Both the position numbers and the translations under genes were made by a program. Shown here piece after piece: positions 1 to 8,441 of a stretch of 64,000 nt of DNA. Source of the stretch: a virus; the IMG/VR virus record IMGVR_UViG_3300021420_000017, positions 1 through 64,000 of that record; one strand, written 5' to 3'. The notes under the pieces are model-generated. The model was not told where the DNA came from. It did not search any database and saw only the letters and a list, made by a program, of their open reading frames with translations. Positions within the stretch are counted from its first letter, which is position 1. Each line of letters opens with the position of its first letter.

Positions 1-2
1 GG

Positions 3-89
3 TCGGGGCCGATCATCACCCCGCTGGAGGGCAGCTACTCCATCCAGTGGGCTCTCTCCGTGGATGAGCCCTCTCCCATTTCGGTCTAA
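3..89 (+). CDS. C-terminal end of an unidentified protein (partial)
   Basis: Open from the window edge to TAA at 87-89, ending in ...SVDEPSPISV. Only about 28 residues are visible, so no family can be named. It sits two bases upstream of the helicase start and reads the same way, so it is probably the preceding gene of the same operon. Confidence 0.5.
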   Translation, partial: SGPIITPLEGSYSIQWALSVDEPSPISV

Positions 90-91
90 TC

Positions 92-1702
92 GTGGTCGCT
101 GTCTCCATTCTGGAACGACCACTGATGCCCAATGGTGGCTTCTATCACTCCTCGCGTGGTCTGTATCCTTTTCAGGCTGAAGCCGTCGCGCACATGCTCG
201 TCTACGGGCGCCTGATCGCCGTTGCTGACGTCGGGCTCGGCAAGACCCATATCGCCATGTGCACGGCCGCGAAGCTCTTCCAGCGGGGCGAGATCGACCT
301 GGTGATGATGGTCGGTCGCCGGAACAAGATCGTGGACCGCAATGAGTTCGCGGCCGACTGGGAGGAGTTCACCAGCTTCTCCAGCACCGTCTACCACGGT
401 ACTGGTCGTCAGGCCCGGTTGGGCAAGACTGGTGTCCCCCAGGTGTTCTTGACCACCTACGAGACCGGCAAGACCGAGCTGATGAAGATGATGCCCGCCC
501 CCAAGCGGAGCAAGGGAGTCAAAACTCCCGGCTCGCTGATGGATGCGCTCGACCTGCAAGGCAAGCGCATCTTGTGGATCTTCGATGAGATCACCCGCTT
601 CGGTAATCGGTCCAGTGATCTGTACCGGACCTATGAATGGGTGCTCAACACTCTGCGCAAGCAGGCCCCTCAGTATGTGCTCGGCCTCACCGCGACTCCC
701 TTCATGGACGACTACGAGCAGGCCTTCAACATCGGACGCCTGGTCGCTCCGGCTGAGATGCCCAGCATCGGTGCCTTCACCGAGACCTACGCCCGGGGCC
801 GCGATGATCGCAACAAGATGGTCTTCCGGGAGGAGATGCGCGAGCAGTTCGCGTCCCTGTTCCAGACCATCATCTACCGCAAGCGAGGCAGTGACCCCGA
901 CGTGATCTCGCAGATGCCCCGCCTGCTGCCCGATTTCTGGCCGGTGAGCCTGGACCCGCTGCAGCGCAAGTTCTACGACCGGATCGCCGAGATCTATTTC
1001 GATGAGGACAACGAGGATTACGCCGAGCTGGAGGACGAGCAGAAGAGCCATCTCGCGACGGTGCTCAAGCTCGTCTCGGGCCATCCGGCCGCCCTCCTGC
1101 ATGCCGATGACCCGTTGGCGACCGAGATTGTGGCAGCGGTCGGGGAGAAGGGCATCCGGGCGATCCCCTCGGGCAAGACGCTGGCCCTCATCGAGCGACT
1201 GGAGCCCCTGATCCGGGGACAGGGCTCCCAGGTGCTGCTGTTCAGCTTCTACGCCGATACGGTGATCCCTGAGGTCACCGCCGATCTGCGGTCGGCTGGC
1301 TACACGGTGGGGCTCTACACCGGCGCTCAGTCCGACTCCCAGAACCGGGAGTCCAAGCAGGCCTTCAAGTCCGGGCAGCTCCAGATCTTGTTCTCCTCCG
1401 ATGCTGGCTCGGAGGGGCTGAACCTGCCCGAAGCGGACTACATCATCGAATACGAGACGGCCAAGACTTGGGCCACCCGGGCGCAACGCTTCGGGCGGGG
1501 CACTCGACTCACCTCGACCTCGCCGGTGGTGCACGGCATCACCATGCTGGCCCAGGACACCCGTGAGGTCGGCATGCTGGCCAAGGTCTTTCGACGCAAG
1601 AACAACCAGGACATCCTGCTGGGCGATCTCGGGGCGCAGGGTCATATCACCGCCGCTGAGCTACGGACCATGCTCAACGCTAGTTACGAGGAGACATCTT
1701 GA
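92..1702 (+). CDS. SNF2/DEAD-like superfamily 2 helicase
   Basis: A 536-residue ATP-dependent helicase or translocase. The Walker A motif ADVGLGKT lies near residues 46-54. A DExx-type box IFDEIT is near 164-169, the motif III-like stretch GLTATPF near 198, and a C-terminal helicase lobe ends with the arginine-finger motif QRFGRGTRLT near 464. This order is that of SF2 proteins of SNF2/DEAD type. GTG at 92 is used; an in-frame ATG at 125 is an alternative start. The stop overlaps the next start by 4 bases. It probably remodels or unwinds DNA for replication or recombination; its substrate cannot be read from sequence. Confidence 0.88.
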   Translation: MVAVSILERPLMPNGGFYHSSRGLYPFQAEAVAHMLVYGRLIAVADVGLGKTHIAMCTAAKLFQRGEIDLVMMVGRRNKIVDRNEFAADWEEFTSFSSTVYHGTGRQARLGKTGVPQVFLTTYETGKTELMKMMPAPKRSKGVKTPGSLMDALDLQGKRILWIFDEITRFGNRSSDLYRTYEWVLNTLRKQAPQYVLGLTATPFMDDYEQAFNIGRLVAPAEMPSIGAFTETYARGRDDRNKMVFREEMREQFASLFQTIIYRKRGSDPDVISQMPRLLPDFWPVSLDPLQRKFYDRIAEIYFDEDNEDYAELEDEQKSHLATVLKLVSGHPAALLHADDPLATEIVAAVGEKGIRAIPSGKTLALIERLEPLIRGQGSQVLLFSFYADTVIPEVTADLRSAGYTVGLYTGAQSDSQNRESKQAFKSGQLQILFSSDAGSEGLNLPEADYIIEYETAKTWATRAQRFGRGTRLTSTSPVVHGITMLAQDTREVGMLAKVFRRKNNQDILLGDLGAQGHITAAELRTMLNASYEETS

Positions 1703-2037
1703 CCGAGATCGACGCGCGCATCGAACATCGCACTTTGACCGCATCTGTCCATCGCTGGACCTCAGAACAGGTGCGCGCAATGGATGAGCCGGTCATCTTC
1801 GATGTCGCGTTCCAGGTGATGCCCGATCCGCTCACGGAGGGTTTTCTGCCGATTGTGGCGATCTACCTGGAGGTGGCGGGCCCGCACGGGAAGGGTTACG
1901 TCTATGGCTGCCCGGTGCTCAATCCCGGGGCGCTCAAGGAAAACTTCGTCAAGGCTCTCGTGCGGGACGCTCTAGGTTCTCTGATCGCCACGCGCGAAGC
2001 CAAAGAGCGGGAAAGTCCGGTTTCTGCTTCCAACTAG
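1699..2037 (+). CDS. hypothetical protein, 112 aa
   Basis: Starts at a TTG overlapping the helicase stop (TTGA), a coupling that suggests co-translation. The middle is hydrophobic and beta-rich (GFLPIVAIYLEVAGP). No family recognised. It is the last gene before the promoter at 2114. Confidence 0.65.
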   Translation: MTEIDARIEHRTLTASVHRWTSEQVRAMDEPVIFDVAFQVMPDPLTEGFLPIVAIYLEVAGPHGKGYVYGCPVLNPGALKENFVKALVRDALGSLIATREAKERESPVSASN

Positions 2038-2113
2038 CGTTCGGGCGCAGACCGGGTATAGGGTCACTTTTCGGTACCCGGATATGGTGCGGGGCCCTGG
2101 AGCATGAGTCAGG

Positions 2114-2150
2114 TTGACTACTCTCCAAGGCCCCGCGATCTCGTCGCCAA
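2114..2150 (+). promoter_or_regulatory. promoter-like -35 and GTCGCCAA leader box upstream of the 2205 gene
   Basis: TTGACT at 2114-2119 is followed by ACTC, 16 bases of spacer and a weak -10 (CGATCT). GTCGCCAA is at 2143-2150, then ACAGGAG. The order matches the recurring promoter-leader cassette of this genome, though the -10 is poor. A 61-codon open frame crossing this stretch (from 2104) is taken as non-coding. Confidence 0.45.
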
Positions 2151-2204
2151 ACGAGTACCCCTCACAGGAGCGCTAACACCAGCAGAGGAGGCACGTCAGA
2201 GTCT

Positions 2205-3299
2205 ATGGATGTCGATGCCCAAGATGCAAGTTCTCCCCCATATTGGTGGGCCACGATTCGTACTGCGTTGCTGTCCGGCGTCTCTGTAGCCGAAGCGCGT
2301 ATCGCTGCGGCCCTTCTCATCGACCCCGACTCACTCAGTGGCAGTCGGGCTCTGGAGCGCGCTTGTGGCCTATCTCGGTCCACGGTGCTGAACACGATCC
2401 CAGCAGAGGGTGAGTCTTCGGATCTGCTCCACGCGGTGAGCCGGGGTGAGTCCGGATTGATCGATCCCCGTCCGATGGATGTCCGAGTAGTCCACCGGCA
2501 CTCGGCAGGCCAGGATGCTAATACCTTTAGTTCTTTAGGTAGCTCTCCGTGTGATGAGAGTGAAAAAGTAGTTGCTTTAGTTCAATTAGCTATTACTACC
2601 TATGAAACAGACAAAACTAGCGAAACCAATGAGCGCGCACGTACGCAGGCGCACACCCGCGCGCACGGATATCAACGGCTGCTGGACCCGTCAAGAGATC
2701 TGTGGTCCAACTCTCGACAAGACTCCGTTGGCACTGCGCGGGCCGGAGATCTGGGCTGGGTGTTGGCCACCGTTTACGGACCGGCCGAGCGCACGGTGAG
2801 CTACGAGGAGGTCCGGACCCTGCTCGGACTCAGTCCCCGAGGCCTCTCGGCGGCCCTGAGGCGGCTGGAGAGCGGCGGATGGGTGCGTAGGGAGCGCCAG
2901 GCTGGGCGCTGGGTCATTCGGATGCTCTGGTGGCTGTTGGCCGAGCCCGAGGCAGAGGAGATCGTGGGCCCGCGAGGCAGGCAGCGCTCTCATGGGATCC
3001 GACACGCGGGTGAGACGAAGATTTTCCAACGTCGGCGCACCCCGCTAGGTTTGATCGCCTGGGTGACGTGCAAGGAGCGAGCGGCCGGGATCGAGCAGAT
3101 TTGCTCAACCAGCTCGCCCGAGTGGGTCGCCCTGATCGAGAGCGGGACCGAGCAGGAGATCTATGAGCACATGAAACGTGAGCGCGATGCGATGAACAAG
3201 CCCGAGCCTGTAGTAACATCAACTTCAGTCGTCGCCAGTACCGAGCTAGCCAAGAAGAGCGAGTATTACTCACCATTCGCCATCTTCAGCGATTCTTGA
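2205..3299 (+). CDS. two-domain winged-helix DNA-binding protein, candidate replication initiator
   Basis: 364 residues. The N-terminal part has an HTH-like segment (RALERACGLSRSTVLN, about 48-63). A low-complexity linker follows at about 105-155. A second winged helix lies at about 190-245 (VSYEEVRTLLGLSPRGLSAALRRLE, then GGWVRRERQ and WVIRML strands). The linker is encoded by an AT-rich stretch unlike the rest of the gene. An initiator with its origin inside its own gene, as in lambda O, is one possibility; a transcription regulator is the other. ATG 2205 is preceded by GAGGAGG about 12 bases upstream. The stop codon TGA lies inside the -35 box of the next promoter. Confidence 0.72.
   Translation: MDVDAQDASSPPYWWATIRTALLSGVSVAEARIAAALLIDPDSLSGSRALERACGLSRSTVLNTIPAEGESSDLLHAVSRGESGLIDPRPMDVRVVHRHSAGQDANTFSSLGSSPCDESEKVVALVQLAITTYETDKTSETNERARTQAHTRAHGYQRLLDPSRDLWSNSRQDSVGTARAGDLGWVLATVYGPAERTVSYEEVRTLLGLSPRGLSAALRRLESGGWVRRERQAGRWVIRMLWWLLAEPEAEEIVGPRGRQRSHGIRHAGETKIFQRRRTPLGLIAWVTCKERAAGIEQICSTSSPEWVALIESGTEQEIYEHMKRERDAMNKPEPVVTSTSVVASTELAKKSEYYSPFAIFSDS
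2517..2640 (+). other. AT-rich island inside the winged-helix gene (candidate replication origin)
   Basis: A stretch of clearly lower GC than its flanks. CTTTAGTTC occurs twice, at 2525-2533 and 2575-2583, exactly 50 bases apart, with a further CTTTAG at 2533-2538. It encodes the low-complexity linker of the host gene. Repeats plus AT-richness inside a DNA-binding-protein gene resemble a lambda-type origin. This is inference only. Confidence 0.3.
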
Positions 3300-3323
3300 T
3301 ACTCACCGTCGCAGCCCTAGAGT
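3296..3323 (+). promoter_or_regulatory. promoter for the DinG-like helicase gene
   Basis: TTGATA at 3296-3301, 16-base spacer beginning CTCACC, TAGAGT at 3318-3323. This is one of the best matches to the genome's recurring promoter. The -35 contains the TGA stop of the upstream gene. An AAGGAG ribosome site lies just before ATG 3360. Confidence 0.75.
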
Positions 3324-3359
3324 GATCACCACAAGACACCGACGAAGGAGCCAATCGAG

Positions 3360-5318
3360 ATGAGCTGGGACGAAGCGGAACTGAAGTTCGCGGAGGCGTT
3401 CACGGGATACGAGTCCCGGCCCGGTCAGCGAGCGCTCGGGCTGGCTGCGGAGAAGGCTCTCTCCTCCGGTGCTCATCTCATCGCGCAGGCTCCGTGTGGC
3501 ACCGGAAAATCGTTCGTAGCGCAAGTTTCTGGGGTTGACCACGCCTTCGCTGAGAAGGCGCCCGTCATCCTCGCCACTGCGACCAAGTCGCTTCAGGACC
3601 AGTACATCCGGGACTGCGAGGCCCTGACCAAGATCTACGTCGACTTCAAGTTCGCCCTGCTCAAGGGCCGTTCGAACTACGTGTGTGTCGCCAAGCTGGA
3701 AGAGAACCCGGCCACTGAGATCGACCTGGAACTGGTGCGGGCCGCGATTCGTGAGCCTGAGGCCTCCGGCGACCTGGACCGGCTCGGGCTAGCCCTGAGT
3801 AGCCGTGACCGGGGCCTGTTGAGCACCACTTCGGATGAGTGCCCCGGCAAGAAGGAGTGCCCCTTCGGCGACGTGTGCCTGACTGAGCGAGCCAAGAACA
3901 AGGCTTCTGAGGCGCAGCTCGTCATCACCAACCACTCGTTGCTGGTGCTGGATGCCGAGCTGAAGAACATGAGCGAGGGTTCTGGTCTGCTCCCGGAGTA
4001 TTCCGGGGTAATCGTTGACGAGGCGCACGAACTCAGTGAATATGCGACAAACATCCTCGGGGGAGAGATCACGGAGCGCTCGATCGCCAACCTGGCCGCC
4101 GACGTGGCCAGCTTCGTGGATGACGATGTCCTGCGACTGAAGACCATCGCCTCACTGGACAAGTTCTTCGCCGCCCTGGCGAGCAAGCTGCCCCCGGTGC
4201 AGACGCGGGAGAACACGACCCTGCTGACGCCGGACATGATCGTGGACGTGGAGGAGTTCTTGATCCCGATGACGCGCTGCTTCACCGAAATGAGCGCAGC
4301 CGTCAAGGCCAAGTCCATCCATGGTGACGACCAGGCCGCGCAGAAGCGCAAGCGGCTGGCCAAGCGGATCACGTCGCTCAAGGGCAAGCTCCTCGACGTG
4401 GTGACCAAGGACTTCGCCGAGCTGGTGCGCTGGGTGGAGCGGGAGTCCAAGACCGACCGGGCGGGCAACACCTACAGCTACGCGGCCCTGAAGTACGCCC
4501 CGCTGAGCGTGGCGGCCGACCTGAAGGCCAAGATCTGGGATCTGGTCCCGGCCGTGCTGATGAGTGCGACCGTGGCCATCGGCGGGGACTTCGCCTTCCA
4601 GCAAGAGCAGCTCGGCTTGCTGGGCAGCCAGACTTTCGACTGCGAGTCGCCCTTTGATTTCACCACTCAGGCTCGGACCTACATCCCGACCGACGATCTG
4701 GCCAAGGTCGGGGAGATGGCCGAGCTGATCAAGGCCGCCGACGGGCGCACGCTGGCCTTGTTCACGAGCTGGAAGGGCCTCAATGAGGCCTACGCGCTGG
4801 TGGCCCCGGTGGTGCAGCAGATGGGTCACCGGGTGCTCAAGCAGGGCCAGATGCCGCCCCGGATGCTGGCCCAGGCCTTCGCCGACGACGAGCACTCGGT
4901 GCTGTTCGGGGTGAAGAGCTTCATGACCGGGCTCGACATTCAGGGCGACTCGCTGCGGCTGGTCATCATCGACAAGCTGCCCTTCCCGGTCCCCTCCGAT
5001 GTGGTCTTCAAGGCCCGCGCGGAGCTGATCGACGCGCAGGCCCGCAACAAGTGGGTGGACGGGGCCTTCCCCAAGCTCAGCATCCCGATGATGGCCCTGA
5101 CTCTGCTGCAGGCGCACGGGCGCCTGATCCGCAGCATGGATGACCGAGGGCTGGTCGCGATCATGGACTCGCGGATGTGCCCGGCCAAGAAGGACGGCAA
5201 GGCGATCGCCAAGTCCTATGGGATGAAGATCGTCAAAGCTCTGCCGAATGCGCCGATCCTCACATCGTTGCCCGAGGCGGTCAGTTACCTGCACAGCCTG
5301 GAAGGGGCGTCGGTCTGA
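3360..5318 (+). CDS. dinG-like: DinG/XPD-family (Rad3-like) DNA helicase
   Basis: 652 residues. Walker A APCGTGKS is near 43-50 and the DEAH box VDEAHELSE near 220. Between them are cysteines (YVCVAK; CPGKKECPFGDVC) placed like the four-cysteine iron-sulfur domain of DinG/XPD helicases, followed by the family's ITNHSLL motif. The C-terminal lobe has SATVAIGG, FTSWKGL, KSFMTGLDIQGDS and AHGRLIRS motifs. Such enzymes unwind DNA 5'-3' and clear R-loops or recombination intermediates. It starts a new transcription unit with its own promoter and overlaps the next gene by one base (TGATG). Confidence 0.9.
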   Translation: MSWDEAELKFAEAFTGYESRPGQRALGLAAEKALSSGAHLIAQAPCGTGKSFVAQVSGVDHAFAEKAPVILATATKSLQDQYIRDCEALTKIYVDFKFALLKGRSNYVCVAKLEENPATEIDLELVRAAIREPEASGDLDRLGLALSSRDRGLLSTTSDECPGKKECPFGDVCLTERAKNKASEAQLVITNHSLLVLDAELKNMSEGSGLLPEYSGVIVDEAHELSEYATNILGGEITERSIANLAADVASFVDDDVLRLKTIASLDKFFAALASKLPPVQTRENTTLLTPDMIVDVEEFLIPMTRCFTEMSAAVKAKSIHGDDQAAQKRKRLAKRITSLKGKLLDVVTKDFAELVRWVERESKTDRAGNTYSYAALKYAPLSVAADLKAKIWDLVPAVLMSATVAIGGDFAFQQEQLGLLGSQTFDCESPFDFTTQARTYIPTDDLAKVGEMAELIKAADGRTLALFTSWKGLNEAYALVAPVVQQMGHRVLKQGQMPPRMLAQAFADDEHSVLFGVKSFMTGLDIQGDSLRLVIIDKLPFPVPSDVVFKARAELIDAQARNKWVDGAFPKLSIPMMALTLLQAHGRLIRSMDDRGLVAIMDSRMCPAKKDGKAIAKSYGMKIVKALPNAPILTSLPEAVSYLHSLEGASV

Positions 5319-5635
5319 TGGCCGATCACATGCTGACGGTCACGAACGAGACCGACGAGGACGGTCATATCACGCAGATACTCAAGATGACCTGCACCGC
5401 TCCGGTCGGAGCCAGATGCCGGATGCACTGCCCAGTAGGCTGTTTTGAATGGTCATTCAATCATAATCACAAACTGATTGACTATGGAAAGTGTTTAGCG
5501 GTCGAGGGGCTGGATGCAGTTGACTATGTGGGCTATGAAGATAAGGTCTATGAGTCAGGTCCGGTGAACGTTTACTGGTCAGATGAGAGCTGGGAGTTCG
5601 AACCCATCACAGATAAGGTGGCAAATGAGGACTAA
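5318..5635 (+). CDS. small cysteine-containing hypothetical protein, 105 aa
   Basis: Starts MADHMLTVTNETDE at the ATG overlapping the helicase stop. Contains CTAPVGARCRMHCPVGCFEW, a cluster of four cysteines and a histidine that may bind metal, and an acidic C-terminus. Codon choice is more AT-rich than in the helicase. No family recognised. Confidence 0.75.
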   Translation: MADHMLTVTNETDEDGHITQILKMTCTAPVGARCRMHCPVGCFEWSFNHNHKLIDYGKCLAVEGLDAVDYVGYEDKVYESGPVNVYWSDESWEFEPITDKVANED

Positions 5636-5948
5636 TCTGCGTGAGCACCTGGATAGGGTCGGTATGACTGATGCTCGATCGACGGATGTAATGACTGACA
5701 TTCGTATTGTGATGGCAGACCACATGATCAATGTGGTCGAGTCTGCGATGCTGGACGAGGGGATAGACGAGAAGACTATCCAGCGCGTGGTGCGGTTGAT
5801 CATCTATGGCGTCTCCGGAACTCCGGATCAGGTAATGCAAGCGCAGATGATTAGCACGGAGCGACAGCAGGAGAAGGAACGCAATATGTATCCGCTCATG
5901 CATCTTCCGGCTCATTTGATTCCGACGCTTTCGGATGATCAGTCGTGA
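5625..5948 (+). CDS. hypothetical protein, 107 aa
   Basis: ATG 5625 (MRTNLREHLDRVGMTD) lies within the end of the preceding gene. Charged, helical, without recognised motifs. Overlaps the next gene by 4 bases (GTGA). Confidence 0.7.
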   Translation: MRTNLREHLDRVGMTDARSTDVMTDIRIVMADHMINVVESAMLDEGIDEKTIQRVVRLIIYGVSGTPDQVMQAQMISTERQQEKERNMYPLMHLPAHLIPTLSDDQS

Positions 5949-6379
5949 GGGAGAAGTGGGGTCAGAAAGAGCCCCCTGGTGCCCCGCCGGTCAAGATGGG
6001 TGACGGTATGCCCCCGCCAGCTACGAGCAGTAGATACGGCAAGAGGTTCGATGAGCGGGCCGACGAGTGGGCCTGCTTGGAGAACGATCACGACAAGATG
6101 CACCCCGGCCGAGACCAGTGCGGTGGTGTCGGGGGTTGCCCGATGATGCGTGAGGCTGTCGGGATCGAGCAGTCGCTGATCGAGCTTCTGGAGTCTTGGC
6201 GGGCGGGCTGCGCCTCGATGACCCCAGAGCATCAGGTGGATTACGGCCATTTCGGTTGGCGCTGTACCTGTGGCGCTGGCACCGATTGGCCGCTCGCTCC
6301 GGTAGCTCGCGCGCGGGCTGCATCTGACTTACATCTACGGGCTGTAAACCGTCGCGCTTTGAAAGAGGCAGGTCGATGA
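5945..6379 (+). CDS. hypothetical protein with CxC motifs, 144 aa
   Basis: GTG start overlapping the previous stop. Contains a GGVGGCPM motif and, near residue 100, FGWRCTCGAG, a form seen in small phage zinc-ribbon proteins. The rest is unremarkable. Function unknown. Confidence 0.7.
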   Translation: MREKWGQKEPPGAPPVKMGDGMPPPATSSRYGKRFDERADEWACLENDHDKMHPGRDQCGGVGGCPMMREAVGIEQSLIELLESWRAGCASMTPEHQVDYGHFGWRCTCGAGTDWPLAPVARARAASDLHLRAVNRRALKEAGR

Positions 6380-6579
6380 TCCCAGCAAACGAGGGGACTG
6401 CAGCGTCGTACGCGCCGACCATGTATGAGTGCCTCGTTAAGGCTGGAGTACCCCGCTTCTACGAAGAGGCCGCGCTTAATGCTGTCCGAGACTGGATTGG
6501 TTCGTGGCGGGGCCTGCCTGAAACGCCGGAGACGTTGCTGGCTTCCCTCGCAGGCGGACGGCCTGGAGGTAAGTGGTGA
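6376..6579 (+). CDS. hypothetical protein, 67 aa
   Basis: ATG start in an ATGA overlap with the upstream stop. The sequence EEAALNAVRDWIGSW suggests a helical protein. No family recognised. The gene ends with the GGAGG ribosome site of the next gene. Confidence 0.7.
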   Translation: MIPANEGTAASYAPTMYECLVKAGVPRFYEEAALNAVRDWIGSWRGLPETPETLLASLAGGRPGGKW

Positions 6580-7058
6580 CCCCAGTAGACACAGCAGCAG
6601 CCCGGGAACTAGCCGGAGCCGCGACACCAGGGCCGTGGATCTTAACCCGCCCGAACCAATGCTGCTCGGGGTTCTGTGTCATCAACGATGATGGCGACGG
6701 GTCGATACACAACCGCTATGCGTGTACCGATCTTGACTTCGTTGCAGCTGCCCGCGATCTGGTTCCTGCGATGGCTGATGAGATCGACTCCCTGCGGGCT
6801 CTGAACGCCGAGCTACAAGCTGCGCTGAAATACAGCAACAACGCCCGGGAGATTATGCGCCAAGAGAAGGAGCATGGATGGCAGGAAGCGGAGAAGTTCG
6901 AGGACCGCGCCACGCATGCTGAGGCGCAGGTGAAGCGGGTACTCGACGTCTGCGATCAGTACGTTTTCTACTGCTATCCGTCGCCGGTGGGTGATAGTTC
7001 GCCTGACCGGGTTGTGCTGGTCGAGGACATCCGCAGGGCTGTGGGTGATACCCGGTGA
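6576..7058 (+). CDS. phage protein with ATPGPW motif and coiled coil, 160 aa
   Basis: The second of two consecutive GTG codons is chosen because GGAGG at 6565-6569 is then 6 bases away and the start overlaps the previous stop. The N-terminus ARELAGAATPGPW is a motif found in many phage proteins of Ead/Ea22-like type. A coiled coil follows at about 70-125 (IDSLRALNAELQAALKYS). Role unknown; usually an accessory early gene. Confidence 0.72.
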   Translation: MTPVDTAAARELAGAATPGPWILTRPNQCCSGFCVINDDGDGSIHNRYACTDLDFVAAARDLVPAMADEIDSLRALNAELQAALKYSNNAREIMRQEKEHGWQEAEKFEDRATHAEAQVKRVLDVCDQYVFYCYPSPVGDSSPDRVVLVEDIRRAVGDTR

Positions 7059-7252
7059 GCACCGAGAGGACGAAAGCGCAGGACCGCGATGTCGCTCAGC
7101 TAAGTGGCTTACGGCGGGCTATCTACTATGCGGCCATCTCACGCGGCAAAGGGCATGAGGACGCTTTACGGCTGGCGTCGGCTCGCTGCTGCACTGCCAC
7201 TTCGGGACACGCGCCCAGTTGCGAGAACGCCGTCGAGGAATGGGACAAATGA
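7055..7252 (+). CDS. small RCC-motif protein, paralogue of the 62232 gene
   Basis: 65 residues, GTG start. LSGLRRAIYYAA and ALRLASARCC followed by SGHAPSCE match, position for position, the product of the 62232 gene (LSGFRRELYEWL, AFRAASLRCC, SGHTEEC). The conserved Cys-Cys...His...Cys pattern may bind metal. Function unknown. Confidence 0.72.
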   Translation: MSTERTKAQDRDVAQLSGLRRAIYYAAISRGKGHEDALRLASARCCTATSGHAPSCENAVEEWDK

Positions 7253-7473
7253 GCACCGAGCACACCACTCACCATGACGACTGCGGGTGCCTGACCGCGA
7301 GGTATGAGGCGCAGCTCGCCGCGCTGCGGGCTGAGAACGCCGCGCAGGCAGCCACCATCGCAGCCATCCGCGAGCTGGTCGATCACATGAAGGGGAGCCC
7401 TGCTGAGAATGTCCGGGCGTGGGCTGAGATCGATCTAGATCCATTGCTGGCCGGTCAGGAGCCGACACAGTGA
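7249..7473 (+). CDS. short coiled-coil protein, 74 aa
   Basis: ATG 7249 overlaps the previous stop. CGCLTARYEAQLAALRAENA and the following alanine/glutamate-rich stretch form a likely coiled coil. An upstream extension of the frame is ignored because it lies inside the preceding gene. Confidence 0.7.
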   Translation: MSTEHTTHHDDCGCLTARYEAQLAALRAENAAQAATIAAIRELVDHMKGSPAENVRAWAEIDLDPLLAGQEPTQ

Positions 7474-7652
7474 GCGCGCCGCCGCTCTTGACCCGCCGGA
7501 ACTACCTCATCTCCAAGGTGTCGCTGGCGGGGGCGCACTGGATTCTCGCGACCGAGGCTGTCGCGTCTACCGCTATTGAGCACCCGGAGTGGGACATGGA
7601 CGAGCAGAAGACTTGGACCGAATGGGAGGACAGCACCGATGACCAGCGCTGA
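7470..7652 (+). CDS. hypothetical protein, 60 aa
   Basis: GTG start overlapping the previous stop (GTGA). Rich in Trp near the C-terminus (DMDEQKTWTEWED). No family recognised. Confidence 0.6.
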   Translation: MSAPPLLTRRNYLISKVSLAGAHWILATEAVASTAIEHPEWDMDEQKTWTEWEDSTDDQR

Positions 7653-7827
7653 GACCAGGTATTGCGATTACTGCCAGCGCTACAGCCCCAGGTACGTCGT
7701 GCGCTCTGACGATGAGGTGACCGAGGTGTGTGCGCGGCACCTGACAGGAGTAGTCGACCGACTGTCCGAAGGTCAGGACACCTACCTGACGGTAGCGCCG
7801 TTTGGAGGTACTGATGACCAGCACTGA
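7639..7827 (+). CDS. small zinc-ribbon-like protein, 62 aa
   Basis: ATG 7639 (MTSAETRYCDYCQRYSP) overlaps the end of the upstream gene. CDYC and a later CARH could form a zinc site. Its tail carries the GGAGG ribosome site of the next gene. Confidence 0.65.
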   Translation: MTSAETRYCDYCQRYSPRYVVRSDDEVTEVCARHLTGVVDRLSEGQDTYLTVAPFGGTDDQH

Positions 7828-8320
7828 GCAACCAAGCACGGCGGATAAAGGCCGGAAGCTCGCGAAGTGGCTCGACTTCATGTTCAGCGGCCCGCAGATA
7901 GGCGATCAGGTCCGGGTGTTGTGCGACGAGATCGACCGCATGGCCGCCCAGGTGGCTACCGCTGAACAGCGGGGACGGGAAGAAGGTCAGCCCGACGAAT
8001 GGCCACCACACTGGGCCAACTACGAGAAGCTCTCCGATCTGCATGCCCTCTACCACGGACAGACCGGCAACATGCTCGGTAAGGCCGAATGCGGCTGGGA
8101 GCGTTGCGACTTCTGGGAGACCGCTGAGTTCACTCTTGACGCATCCGCGGTGCTCGCCGGGTATCAGTGGGGACGGCGAGACGCACTGGCGTCTGTTGAG
8201 GATGTGATCAAGGACCGACAGGGGATCGGGTCAGAGGCGGTGCGGATCATCCGTGACCTAGCCGCGCTCGACCGCGAAATGTCCCGTGCTCGTGCTGGGG
8301 AGGTTGACACCGATGACTGA
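7814..8320 (+). CDS. helical accessory protein with AEQRG and GRRDAL motifs, 168 aa
   Basis: ATG 7814 lies 5 bases after GGAGG. Motifs TAEQRGREEG and YQWGRRDALAS recur in the products of the 9105 and 50559 genes (AEQRG; YQRGRRDALIG), so this belongs to a family spread over both small-gene arrays. It ends in GEVDTDD, a C-terminus encoded by the ribosome site of the next gene. Confidence 0.7.
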   Translation: MTSTEQPSTADKGRKLAKWLDFMFSGPQIGDQVRVLCDEIDRMAAQVATAEQRGREEGQPDEWPPHWANYEKLSDLHALYHGQTGNMLGKAECGWERCDFWETAEFTLDASAVLAGYQWGRRDALASVEDVIKDRQGIGSEAVRIIRDLAALDREMSRARAGEVDTDD

Positions 8321-8441
8321 AAGATTCTGGTTCGTCGTGCACAACGTGGTGGCGCATCCACTGCTGGTGCTGCTTCCGCCTGTTGGTGGCCGGTTGCATG
8401 AGTTCAGTGCTAACCGCATGGGCGGGGAGGTTGACCAGTGA
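8313..8441 (+). CDS. very small hydrophobic protein, 42 aa
   Basis: ATG 8313 overlaps the upstream gene. The sequence MTERFWFVVHNVVAHPLLV has a hydrophobic helix; 'HNxxAHPLL' motifs occur in tiny phage membrane proteins. Ends GGEVDQ, the repeated junction peptide of this array. Short, but codon use and overlaps on both sides support it. Confidence 0.6.
   Translation: MTERFWFVVHNVVAHPLLVLLPPVGGRLHEFSANRMGGEVDQ

Noticed and set aside
86-1645. Long leftward open frame opposite the helicase gene
   Set aside because: Arg/Leu/Gly/His-rich composition typical of the antisense of a GC-rich gene; the rightward frame has clear helicase motifs.
2104-2289. 61-codon rightward frame before the winged-helix gene
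   Set aside because: It crosses the promoter and leader box, and its second half is the shadow of the winged-helix gene.
4152-5294. 380-codon leftward frame opposite the DinG-like gene
   Set aside because: Shadow of the real gene; no motifs, skewed composition.
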